NCBI GenBank assembly: GCA_029263215.1
Contig: JAJCXY010000111.1
Coordinates: 1-36,138 of the forward strand
From: Acidimicrobiales bacterium
GTDB taxonomy: Bacteria > Actinomycetota > Acidimicrobiia > Acidimicrobiales > Aldehydirespiratoraceae
Direction of reading: 5' to 3'
DNA length: 36,138 nucleotides
The notes under the pieces were generated by a model that saw only the letters and a list, made by a program, of their open reading frames with translations, was not told where the DNA came from and did not search any database. The first letter of the stretch is position 1. Each line of letters begins with the position of its first letter. This document shows, one piece after another, positions 24,675 to 32,604 of the stretch. Both the position numbers and the translations under genes were made by a program.

Positions 24675-25012
24675 GTCGGCGTCGTCGTGGAGGCCCCGGC
24701 CTCGTCACCATCTACTGGCGAGACATACCCGCCCAGGTCAGCGTCACCACCGAGGTCGGCGCCGAGAAGGTCCTGCTCGACGAACGCTTCCAGGTGGCGA
24801 TCGACCGGGCCGCCGTCGTGGCCGGGCTCACCGACACCAACGACTACGTCAACGAATGGCGCCGCGAAACCGGACCGATCGAAGGCGATCCCCTCACCGC
24901 CGCCAAGACCGTCGCCCACGACATCGATACCAGCTATCCCCGAGATCGCATCGAGGCGCTCGTCGCCAACGGCGGACTCGCCCCCGCAACCCCCGGAGAC
25001 TCCCCCTCATGA
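24671..25012 (+). CDS. PF13769 'virulence factor' family protein
   Basis: 113 aa. V-T-I-Y-W-R-D-I-P-A-Q-V, D-E-R-F-Q-V-A-I-D-R-A-A and Y-V-N-E-W-R-R-E-T-G are the features of the small PF13769 family. The family name is historical; no biochemical function is known. The N-terminus is basic (S-R-R-R-R-G-G). The GTG start overlaps the DUF1638 stop and the TGA overlaps the next ATG, so it is translated strictly with its neighbours. The context points to a subunit or assembly factor of the corrinoid methyl-transfer system. Confidence 0.78.
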   Translation: MSRRRRGGPGLVTIYWRDIPAQVSVTTEVGAEKVLLDERFQVAIDRAAVVAGLTDTNDYVNEWRRETGPIEGDPLTAAKTVAHDIDTSYPRDRIEALVANGGLAPATPGDSPS

Positions 25013-25917
25013 CCGAGACAGTGATCAGTTCCGCCACCAAGGAAGTTGTGATCGGCTTCGGCCGACCGTTCGTGATGATCGGCGAACGTATCAACCCAAC
25101 CGGCCGCAAGCTGCTGGCCGAGGAAATGAAGGCGGGCGACTTCAGCCGCGTCGAAGCCGACGCCATCGCCCAGGTGGCCGCCGGGGCCCAGATGCTTGAC
25201 GTCAACGCCGGCATACCTCTCGCCGACGAGCCCGCCCTGCTCGCCCAGGCAATCCAGCTCGTGCAGTCCGTCACCGATGTGCCCCTCGCCATCGACTCCT
25301 CGATCATCGAAGCCCTCGAAGCCGGAATCGCCGTGTATCAGGGCAAGCCCCTCATCAACTCCGTCACCGGTGAGAACGAGGTACTCGAACGGGTACTTCC
25401 TCTCGTCGCCAAGGCCGGCGCTGCGGTAGTGGCGATCTCCAACGACGAGACCGGCATCAGCGAAGACCCCGACGTTCGCTTCGAGGTGGCCAAGAAGATC
25501 GTCAGCGCGGCGGCCGATCACGGGATCCCGGCCCACGACGTGGTCGTCGATCCCCTGGTGATGCCGATCGGGGCGATGGGCACCGCGGGCCAGCAGGTTT
25601 TCGCCCTCGTGCGCCGGCTGCGCGATGAGCTCGGCGTCAACACCACCTGTGGCGCTTCCAATGTCAGTTTCGGGCTGCCCGCCCGCCATGCCATCACAGG
25701 CACCTTCCTCGCCATGGCGATGGGGGCAGGCATGACCTCGGCGATCATGAATCCGATGCACGCCGAGGTGAAGACAGCCGTGATGGCGGCCGACGTACTC
25801 GCCGGCCACGACCGCGACTGTGCGGCCTGGATCCGCGAAAACCGCGACCCCAACGCCGGTGAAGGTGCAGGCGGTGCCCGCCGCCGCGGCGGCCGCCGCC
25901 GCGCGGCCACTGCGTGA
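25009..25917 (+). CDS. Methyltetrahydrofolate:corrinoid methyltransferase (MtgA/AcsE/MtrH-like)
   Basis: 302 aa pterin-binding TIM barrel. Conserved elements are G-E-R-I-N-P-T-G-R (near 24-32), L-D-V-N-A-G-I-P, A-I-D-S-S, N-S-V-T-G-E, and C-G-A-S-N-V-S-F-G-L-P, as in AcsE and MetH folate domains. It should move the methyl group from methyl-corrinoid to tetrahydrofolate, or the reverse. The start at ATG 25009 overlaps the previous stop; the frame from 24856 is the same frame but lies in the preceding gene. A ~17-residue Arg/Gly-rich tail (G-A-R-R-R-G-G-R-R-R) extends past the barrel. The stop overlaps the next GTG. Confidence 0.92.
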   Translation: MTETVISSATKEVVIGFGRPFVMIGERINPTGRKLLAEEMKAGDFSRVEADAIAQVAAGAQMLDVNAGIPLADEPALLAQAIQLVQSVTDVPLAIDSSIIEALEAGIAVYQGKPLINSVTGENEVLERVLPLVAKAGAAVVAISNDETGISEDPDVRFEVAKKIVSAAADHGIPAHDVVVDPLVMPIGAMGTAGQQVFALVRRLRDELGVNTTCGASNVSFGLPARHAITGTFLAMAMGAGMTSAIMNPMHAEVKTAVMAADVLAGHDRDCAAWIRENRDPNAGEGAGGARRRGGRRRAATA

Positions 25918-27929
25918 GGGTCATCTTCACGCCTTCGGGCATGTCGGCGGAAGTTGCTGCCGGCACCACCGTCCTCGACGCGGCCCGTTCGGTGGGGGTC
26001 GACATCGACTCCACCTGCGGCGGGAGAGGTCTGTGCGGAAGATGCCAGGTGACCCCGTCGTTCGGAGAGTTCGCCAAGTGGGGGGTCACGTCGAGCGAAG
26101 CCGCCGTGTCGGCCCGCACGTCCAGCGAGGATTCCTACAAGGGCCGACGCCCCATCGAGCCGGGCGGGCGCCTCGGGTGCCAGGCCAAGCTCGAGGCCGA
26201 TGTGGTGGTCGACGTACCCGTCTCGAGCCAGGTGCACCGACCGGTCGTGCGCAAGAAGATCGACCTCGCCGGACTCTCGATGGATCCTCTGATCGTCGCC
26301 CGCTACGTCGAGCTGCCGGCGCTCGAACTCGGCGACGAACGAGCCGACGCCGAACTCCTCGCCCAACAACTCGAAGCCGACTGGGGGCTGGCCGGAGTCA
26401 AGACCGATGCCAGAGTGCTCCCCCTCCTGCACCCTGCGATCGTCGACGGCAACCGAGCGGTCACCGCCGTGGTCCACATCGATGGAACGGTACTCGACGT
26501 GAGGCCGGGGTTCGACGAAGCGGTATACGGCGTCGCCATCGACGTCGGCTCCACCACCATCGCGGCCTATCTCGTCGACCTCGCGAGCGGCGATGTGGTC
26601 GCCACCGCGGGAGCCATGAATCCCCAGATCAGATTCGGCGAGGATCTGATGAGCCGGGTCTCCTATGTGATGATGAACCCCGGTGGCGAAATCGAACTCA
26701 CCAACGCCGTACGCGGGGCCCTCGACTCGGTCATCGACGATCTGGCCGACGCAGACGTTCGGCACCGAATCCACGACGTGGTGCTGGTTGGTAACCCGGT
26801 GATGCACCACCTCCTGCTCGGCATCGATCCCACCCCCCTCGGTGCCGCTCCCTTCACTCTCACCGTCGGCGCTCCGGTCGACATGCGAGCAACCGAACTC
26901 GACCTCGACCTGCCCAGGGCGCGAGCCCATGTCGGACCCTGCATAGCCGGCCATGTCGGTGCCGACGCCGCCGCGGCCACCCTCAACGAACGCACCCATC
27001 GCAGCGCCGAGCCCCAACTCATGGTCGACGTGGGCACCAACGCCGAGATCGTGCTCGGCACCAGCACACGCACCTACGCCGCGTCGTCACCCACCGGACC
27101 CGCCTTCGAGGGGGCTCAGATCTCTTGTGGGATGCGGGCCACCGCGGGGGCCATCGAGCGAATACGGATCGACCGAGAGAGTGTCGAACCCCGCTTCAAG
27201 GTGATCGGCTCGGATCTGTGGTCAGATGATCCGGGATTCGCCGCCGACACCGCTAAACTCGATATTTCGGGCCTCTGTGGATCGGCCATCATCGAAGTGA
27301 TCGGAGAGATGTTCCTCTCCGGGGTGTGCGACCACAATGGCGTCGTACAGGGCGCGCTCGCGGCTCGCACGAACCGAGTCGTAGCCGACGACCGCACCTT
27401 CCGGTACGTCATCCGACCCGGCGGCACCGAGTCGGACACACCCGAGCTCGCCATCACCCAGAACGACGTCCGCCAGATCCAGCTCGCAGCTTCCGCCCTC
27501 AGAGCAGGTATCGATCTGCTGATGGAACACGCCGGTGTGGATGAGGTCCGCGATGTGAGACTGGCCGGCGCATTCGGGACCCACATCGATCCCGTCTACG
27601 CCCTCGTCCTCGGTCTCATCCCCGACTGTCCGGTCGAAGGCGTGAAAGCGGTGGGCAACGCATCGGGAGCCGGCGCCGTGCGCATGCTCGTGTCGGCGCA
27701 ACAGCGCCGCGAAGTCGCGGAGGCGGTGATCGCGATCGAGAAGATCGAGACCGCCACCGAACCCCGGTTCCAGGATCTGTTCGTGACCGCGATGGCGTTC
27801 CCCCACGCCACCGCCGCCAGCCCGCACCTGGCCGCGGTCGTCAACCTTCCCCAACGAGCAGAGTCCGACTCGGGAGTGGGTCGGGCCCGCCGACGCCGGC
27901 CAAGGTCACCCGATCAGGAGACGTCATGA
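25914..27929 (+). CDS. ASKHA-domain corrinoid activation protein with [2Fe-2S] ferredoxin domain
   Basis: 671 aa. The N-terminal plant-type ferredoxin domain has C35-x5-C41-x2-C44 and C89 (G-G-R-L-G-C-Q). A linker follows, then the DUF4445/RACE ASKHA ATPase domain with V-A-I-D-V-G-S-T-T-I-A (from about residue 207), V-L-V-G-N-P-V-M-H-H-L, M-V-D-V-G-T-N-A-E-I and L-A-G-A-F-G-T-H-I. Such proteins reduce inactive Co(II) corrinoid back to Co(I) using ATP, an essential rescue step, especially in an aerobe. The GTG start overlaps the previous stop. The C-terminus ends in an Arg-rich tail (R-A-R-R-R-R-P-R). Confidence 0.92.
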   Translation: MRVIFTPSGMSAEVAAGTTVLDAARSVGVDIDSTCGGRGLCGRCQVTPSFGEFAKWGVTSSEAAVSARTSSEDSYKGRRPIEPGGRLGCQAKLEADVVVDVPVSSQVHRPVVRKKIDLAGLSMDPLIVARYVELPALELGDERADAELLAQQLEADWGLAGVKTDARVLPLLHPAIVDGNRAVTAVVHIDGTVLDVRPGFDEAVYGVAIDVGSTTIAAYLVDLASGDVVATAGAMNPQIRFGEDLMSRVSYVMMNPGGEIELTNAVRGALDSVIDDLADADVRHRIHDVVLVGNPVMHHLLLGIDPTPLGAAPFTLTVGAPVDMRATELDLDLPRARAHVGPCIAGHVGADAAAATLNERTHRSAEPQLMVDVGTNAEIVLGTSTRTYAASSPTGPAFEGAQISCGMRATAGAIERIRIDRESVEPRFKVIGSDLWSDDPGFAADTAKLDISGLCGSAIIEVIGEMFLSGVCDHNGVVQGALAARTNRVVADDRTFRYVIRPGGTESDTPELAITQNDVRQIQLAASALRAGIDLLMEHAGVDEVRDVRLAGAFGTHIDPVYALVLGLIPDCPVEGVKAVGNASGAGAVRMLVSAQQRREVAEAVIAIEKIETATEPRFQDLFVTAMAFPHATAASPHLAAVVNLPQRAESDSGVGRARRRRPRSPDQETS

Positions 27930-27942
27930 AGGGGCTGGCATC

Positions 27943-29487
27943 ATGAGCGACAGCGCAGAGCGACGAGGCCGACGAAGCGGAGGCCGCGCCGGCCGCCAGG
28001 CCGCACGCGCCACCAACAGGGTCGCCGTCGCTCCCTATCTCGAGCGCAAACTCGCACCCGTCGACATGCTCGACGAAACCGGACTGGCCCAGATCGAGGA
28101 GAACGCCGAAAGTATCCTCGCCGAAGTCGGGGTTGCGTTCCAGGAGACGCCCGAAGCACTCGAGCTGTGGCGTCGGGCCGGGGCCGACGTCGACGGAGAG
28201 CTGGTGAAGTTCCCGAAGGGGATGTGCCGCGAACTCGTCCAGCAGAACGCGCCGCGGGTCTACACCCAGCACGCCCGCAACCCCGAACGGTCGGTGAAGG
28301 TCGGCGACAACAGCACGGTCTTCGCGCCCAACTACGGGTCGCCGTTCGTAATGGATCTCGACCACGGTCGCCGCTACGGCACGATTGAAGACTTCGAGAA
28401 CATCGTGAAGCTCGTCTACGGACTCCCCCACATCCATCACAGCGGTGGCACCGTCTGCGAGCCGGTCGACGTGCCGGTCAACAAGCGCCACCTCGACATG
28501 ATCTACGCCCACATCAAGTACAGCGACAAGCCGTTCATGGGTTCGGTCACCGCTGCGGACCGGGCCTCTGACTCGGTCGAGTTGGCTCGCATCGCGTTCG
28601 GTGGCGACCTCGCGGGCCGCACCGTGATGACATCGCTGATCAACGCTTCCTCTCCCTTGCGTTGGGATGCCACCATGCTCGGTGCCGCCACCGTCTATGC
28701 CCGAGCCAACCAGGCCTGCATCATGTCGCCCTTCATCCTCGCCGGAGCGATGTCGCCTGTCACCGTTGCCGGCCTCGCCGCCCAGGCCCTGGCCGAGGCC
28801 CTGTCGGGAATGGCCTACGTCCAGCTCGTCGAGCCCGGTGCGCCCGTCATCTTCGGCACCTTCGCTTCGTCGATGTCGATGGCCACCGGCGCACCCACGT
28901 TCGGCACACCCGAGGCAGGCCAGGCGATCAACGTGATGGCTTCGCTCGCCCGCCGGGTGGGTGTGCCCTTCCGTTCCGGTGGCCAGTTCACCGCATCGAA
29001 ATGGCCCGATGCCCAGGCCGCTTACGAGTCGGCGTCGACCCTTCTTCCCGCGATCAACGCCGGCGTCAACTTCATGCTCCACGCCGCAGGCTGGCAGGAA
29101 GGCGGCCTCACCCTCGGCTACGAGAAGCTGATCATGGACGCCGACCAGCTCGGGATGATGGACGTGTACGCCCGCGGGATCGACATGAGCGACAACGGCC
29201 AGGCCATGGACGCCTTTCACACCAACCCCCACGGCGAGCACTTCCTCGGCAATGCCCACACCCTCGCCAACTTCGAGACGGCCTTCTACCGGTCCGCCAT
29301 CGCCGACAACAACAGTTTCGAACAGTGGAGCGACGAGGGGAGCCTCACCGCGGCCAACCGTGCCAACCAGGTTTGGAAGAAGATGCTCACCGACTATGAG
29401 GCCCCGCCCCTCGACGATGCCATCGATGCCGAGCTGGTCGACTTCATCGCCCGCCGCAAGACCGCCATGCCCGACGCGTCGTACTGA
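27943..29487 (+). CDS. MttB-superfamily (trimethylamine/betaine) methyltransferase, non-pyrrolysine
   Basis: 514 aa TIM-barrel methyltransferase that would transfer a methyl group from a methylated amine to the cobalt of the corrinoid protein. Typical segments are E-E-N-A-E-S-I-L-A-E-V-G-V, H-H-S-G-G-T-V-C-E-P-V-D-V-P, F-G-T-P-E-A-G-Q-A and P-F-R-S-G-G. The frame is uninterrupted by TAG, so there is no pyrrolysine; this groups it with MtgB-like enzymes rather than classical trimethylamine methyltransferase. The N-terminus is Arg-rich (E-R-R-G-R-R-S-G-G-R-A). The ATG at 27943 has AGGGG at good spacing; the gap to the activator gene is 13 bp. Substrate unproven; the nearby betaine-type transporter is suggestive. 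Confidence 0.92.
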   Translation: MSDSAERRGRRSGGRAGRQAARATNRVAVAPYLERKLAPVDMLDETGLAQIEENAESILAEVGVAFQETPEALELWRRAGADVDGELVKFPKGMCRELVQQNAPRVYTQHARNPERSVKVGDNSTVFAPNYGSPFVMDLDHGRRYGTIEDFENIVKLVYGLPHIHHSGGTVCEPVDVPVNKRHLDMIYAHIKYSDKPFMGSVTAADRASDSVELARIAFGGDLAGRTVMTSLINASSPLRWDATMLGAATVYARANQACIMSPFILAGAMSPVTVAGLAAQALAEALSGMAYVQLVEPGAPVIFGTFASSMSMATGAPTFGTPEAGQAINVMASLARRVGVPFRSGGQFTASKWPDAQAAYESASTLLPAINAGVNFMLHAAGWQEGGLTLGYEKLIMDADQLGMMDVYARGIDMSDNGQAMDAFHTNPHGEHFLGNAHTLANFETAFYRSAIADNNSFEQWSDEGSLTAANRANQVWKKMLTDYEAPPLDDAIDAELVDFIARRKTAMPDASY

Positions 29488-29494
29488 TAACCCC

Positions 29495-29548
29495 CCGAAG
29501 TTGAGGCGGGTTTTGCACCTCCAGGGTTGGGGACGGCCTCAATTTCGG
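29495..29548 (+). terminator. Hairpin after the MttB gene (terminator or processing element)
   Basis: CCGAAGTTGAGGC (29495-29507) pairs with GCCTCAATTTCGG (29536-29548), a 13-bp stem with one G-U pair and a 28-base loop, 8 bases after the MttB stop. Its right arm (CAATTTCGG) recalls the right arm of the hairpin at 24603-24651 (CAAATTTCG). It may end the corrinoid operon or separate expression of the dehydrogenase. Confidence 0.45.
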
Positions 29549-29583
29549 TTCGCTTGCTCGGTTTTGGATCGTTCGGAGGATAT

Positions 29584-30501
29584 GTGACAGAGACAATCGG
29601 CTTCATCGGGCTCGGCAACATGGGTCTGCCCATGTGCCTTCGCCTTATCGGAGAGGGTTTCAACGTGGTGGCCTACGACCTTCGTGACGCGCCCCTCGAC
29701 GAGGCCGTGGCCGCGGGCGCGGTGCGTGGACTCGACGTTGCCGATGTGGCGGCGTGCGCCGACATCTTGCTCACCTCCTTGCCCCGCCCCGACCATGTCG
29801 ACGCGGTCATGAGGGCCGGAGGGGCGTTAGCCGCGCTTCGGCCTGGTTCGCTGTGGGCCGACCTCACCACCAACCGTCGCGAGTTCGTGGAGACTCTGGC
29901 GACAGAAGCACCCGACGGAGTCGCCGTGGTCGACTCACCCGTCACCGGCGCCGTCGACGGAGCCCGAAACGGTCGCCTCACCCTCTTCGCGGGTGGCCCC
30001 GACGAAGGCCTGGCCCGCGTCGTGCCCATCCTGGCCAAGCTGGGACGGGTGATCGAGTGCGGGCCCCTCGGCACGGGCAATGTGGTGAAGCTCGTCACCA
30101 ACCAACTGTGGTTCATCCATGCCGCGGCCATCGGCGAGGGTTTCGCGCTGGGCATGGCCAACGGGGTGGAGCTTCCCGTGCTCTACGACGCCATCACTGA
30201 TTCGGTGGGCGACTCCTTCGTGGCCCGCCACGATGGCCCGTCGATCTTTGCCGGACACTACGACCCGTCGTTCACCCTCGACCTCTGCCTCAAGGATCTC
30301 GGGTTGCTCTCAGAGCTCGGCGACAGGGTGAACGCGGAGCTGACGATGACCCGCGCCGCCCATGAGGTCTTCGAGGATGCAGCTGAGCGCTATGGCCGCG
30401 ACGTCGGCGAACTGCATGTTGCGAAGCGCCTCGAAGACGACGCCGATCTGTCGTTTCGCATGGCCGGCGACTGGGTCGCTCCCTGGGATGTGAGCGACTG
30501 A
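29584..30501 (+). CDS. NAD(P)-dependent 3-hydroxyisobutyrate dehydrogenase-family oxidoreductase
   Basis: 305 aa from GTG 29584, which has GGAGG four bases upstream; an ATG at 29527 would run through the hairpin. The Rossmann motif is G-L-G-N-M-G (9-14) in I-G-F-I-G-L-G-N-M-G-L-P. The substrate-binding signature is D-S-P-V-T-G-A-V-D-G-A, and the catalytic lysine is in G-N-V-V-K-L-V-T-N-Q. Family members oxidise beta-hydroxy acids or reduce tartronate semialdehyde, succinic semialdehyde or imines. Its place after MttB suggests it may handle a product of the demethylated substrate, which is inference. Confidence 0.85.
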   Translation: MTETIGFIGLGNMGLPMCLRLIGEGFNVVAYDLRDAPLDEAVAAGAVRGLDVADVAACADILLTSLPRPDHVDAVMRAGGALAALRPGSLWADLTTNRREFVETLATEAPDGVAVVDSPVTGAVDGARNGRLTLFAGGPDEGLARVVPILAKLGRVIECGPLGTGNVVKLVTNQLWFIHAAAIGEGFALGMANGVELPVLYDAITDSVGDSFVARHDGPSIFAGHYDPSFTLDLCLKDLGLLSELGDRVNAELTMTRAAHEVFEDAAERYGRDVGELHVAKRLEDDADLSFRMAGDWVAPWDVSD

Positions 30502-30511
30502 CCCCGACGGA

Positions 30512-31774
30512 TCAGCGCCGACGCCTGGTGATGAGGTTGGCGGCCACCGCGGAGGCCCGAGCGGGGAAGGCCACGAAGCGACGCTGACGCTCCACCGGCA
30601 GTGCTTCCTTCACCGCCATGCGGAATCCGAGGTAGGCCACGATAATCAGGTTGGCCGCGGCCATCACCCAGAAGAACGCCGCCGCTGACGTGGTGGCCAT
30701 CACCACCGCGGCAGCCAGAGGGCCGAACAGGGCACCCACCCCGTTGATGCGCACCAGCGACGCCGAGCCGGCAATGAGCTTGGCCTGGGGCAACCAGTCG
30801 GCGGTGAAGGCGATCGTGAGCGAGTAGATGGGAAACGACGCCGCACCGAGCAAGAGCATCAGCGCGATGGCAGTCCAGCTCCCCTCCGGAGCCGCCGCCA
30901 GGGCAACACACGCCCCGAACGCGGCAAGGGCGACCCAGAACATCACCGCTCGACGCGAAACACGGTCGGAGACATGGCCGACCGGCCACTGGAGGAGCAC
31001 TGAGCCGATCAAGGGTGCGGCCAAGAAGACGGGGATTCTCGAGTCGGGGACATCGACCGCTACCGCATACACGGCTCCCATGCCGATCAGAACACCCACC
31101 GCAGCCCCGTTCCAGAACGAAACGAATATGCCGGTGGGCACGATCCGGTACAGCTCTCGAAGAGACATGGGCTCTGGTACCGCCAACGGCGGACTGCTCG
31201 AAGCCGACAAGGCCACCGGCACCAGCGATGCCGAGACGAGTACCGACGACAGCATGAACAGTTCGAAACCGTCGGGGTCGGCGGCATCGAGCAAGAACTG
31301 GCCGATGGTCATGCCACCCATGGTGACCACCATGTAGATCGAGAGGAGTCGGCCGCGGGTCTCGTTGGTGGCGAGATCGTTGAGCCACGACTCGGCCACC
31401 ACATAGAGGCCGGCCATGCACATCCCCGTCACGAAGCGCATCGCGCCCCACGTGACGGGCGTGATGAACAGGGCGTGCACGAGCACCGCGGTGGAAGCGG
31501 TGGACGCGAGTCCGGCGAACACTCGGATATGACCCACTTGGGAGATGAGCGACTCGGCCCATCGACTACCCAAAAGGAAGCCCGCGAAATAGCAGGCCAT
31601 GATCACGCCGGCGGTAGCGACGTCGAATCCCTCCGCCTCGCTCCGCACGCCGATGAGAGAACCCTGCAGACCGTTGCCGGCCATTAGGAGGAGGATCCCG
31701 AAGAACAGGGCCCGCGCCGCAGTTGCCGGACTGGTGGAATCAATCCACGGGCCACCTTCGACGGCTGTGTCCAT
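30512..31774 (-). CDS. MFS transporter (YcaD-like)
   Basis: 420 aa with 12 hydrophobic helices. It starts with A-L-F-F-G-I-L-L-L-M-A-G-N-G-L-Q-G-S-L-I-G-V-R, a typical first helix of the YcaD-type MFS group. E-S-W-L-N-D and the R-G-R-L-L-S-I-Y-M motif in helix 5 are also of that group. The substrate is unknown; these transporters are often seen with amino-acid or amine catabolism genes. It ends in a basic cytoplasmic tail. It converges on the dehydrogenase gene (10-bp gap) and follows the alpha/beta hydrolase by 5 bp, so the two are one transcript. Confidence 0.85.
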   Translation of the reverse strand: MDTAVEGGPWIDSTSPATAARALFFGILLLMAGNGLQGSLIGVRSEAEGFDVATAGVIMACYFAGFLLGSRWAESLISQVGHIRVFAGLASTASTAVLVHALFITPVTWGAMRFVTGMCMAGLYVVAESWLNDLATNETRGRLLSIYMVVTMGGMTIGQFLLDAADPDGFELFMLSSVLVSASLVPVALSASSSPPLAVPEPMSLRELYRIVPTGIFVSFWNGAAVGVLIGMGAVYAVAVDVPDSRIPVFLAAPLIGSVLLQWPVGHVSDRVSRRAVMFWVALAAFGACVALAAAPEGSWTAIALMLLLGAASFPIYSLTIAFTADWLPQAKLIAGSASLVRINGVGALFGPLAAAVVMATTSAAAFFWVMAAANLIIVAYLGFRMAVKEALPVERQRRFVAFPARASAVAANLITRRRR

Positions 31775-31779
31775 CTCGC

Positions 31780-32595
31780 TTACAGGGTGGTGCCGGCGTC
31801 GGCTATCGCCAAGGCCTCTACGATTGCAAGACGGGTGGCATCGGGAGCCTCCATCGGAAGCATGTGCCCGACACGATCAAGCACCACGGTGCGGCTGTCG
31901 GTGAAGGCCTCGACGAGAGTGACGGCCTTCTTGTTGGGGGTCATCTTGTCGAGAGAGCCGAGCACGAAGGACACCGGACAGGTGACTTCGCCAGCCGCCA
32001 CCAGGGCTCCCTTGTAGGCGTTGCAGGCGTCCATGTCGGCACCGAGTGAACCGCTCCGCGACACGTCGATCAAGGCTCTGGATCCTCCCAGGAGCCACAT
32101 GCCTGGGGTGGCGTGGCGACCGATGTGAGCCCGCGAACCGAACCCCCAGGAGGTCATGAGCCGGCCGGCGTGGGCGATGTCGTTGTTGGCGGCATCGAGG
32201 AGTTCGGGGTGAACCGGCATGGCCGCGGCGGTGCCGATGAGGACTATCGACCGCACCGTTTCGGGACTGCGGGCCGCGGCCTCCATGGCGATGAACGTTC
32301 CCATGGAGTGGCCAACGAGGTGGGCCGGACCGAGGTCGAGGGCATCGATCACCTCGACGACCCAGTCGGCCATCTCCGGAATCGATTCCAACGGTGGCCC
32401 ATCGGACCCGCCGTGGCCGGGCAGGTCGAGCGCGGCGACTCGATACCCGTGGTGGGCGAGATAGCGAGTCTGCAACTGCCACGCCGTACGGTTCATCCCG
32501 GCACCGTGCAGCAGCACCACTCCGGGCAGCACGGGGTCGTGGTCTCGTCCGCCGTTGGCGTAACGAATCGTCTTGTCGCCGAGTTTGATCTGCAT
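31780..32595 (-). CDS. Alpha/beta hydrolase
   Basis: 271 aa. Oxyanion-hole L-L-H-G-A-G-M; nucleophile elbow G-H-S-M-G; D-L-P-G-H-G-G-S-D; the acid in L-G-S-L-D-K-M-T-P; catalytic His in V-G-H-M-L-P-M-E-A-P. A full Ser-Asp-His triad is therefore present. The fold covers esterases, lactonases and C-C hydrolases, and the substrate cannot be told. It is nine bases from metY upstream and five from the MFS gene downstream, consistent with a metY - hydrolase - MFS transcript. Confidence 0.85.
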   Translation of the reverse strand: MQIKLGDKTIRYANGGRDHDPVLPGVVLLHGAGMNRTAWQLQTRYLAHHGYRVAALDLPGHGGSDGPPLESIPEMADWVVEVIDALDLGPAHLVGHSMGTFIAMEAAARSPETVRSIVLIGTAAAMPVHPELLDAANNDIAHAGRLMTSWGFGSRAHIGRHATPGMWLLGGSRALIDVSRSGSLGADMDACNAYKGALVAAGEVTCPVSFVLGSLDKMTPNKKAVTLVEAFTDSRTVVLDRVGHMLPMEAPDATRLAIVEALAIADAGTTL

Positions 32596-32604
32596 CCCCT
32601 GCCC

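Noticed and set aside
24671..25012. A true virulence gene
   Set aside because: PF13769 carries the label 'virulence factor' only historically; the operon context is methyl transfer.
25518..27017. 499-codon minus-strand frame in the corrinoid operon
   Set aside because: Antisense to the folate methyltransferase and activator genes; Gly/Val/Asp-rich shadow translation.
27841..29259. 472-codon minus-strand frame opposite the MttB gene
   Set aside because: Antisense shadow of the MttB homologue.
27943..29487. Pyrrolysine-containing trimethylamine methyltransferase
   Set aside because: The full-length frame has no internal TAG and no pyl genes are in the window, so it is the non-pyrrolysine type.
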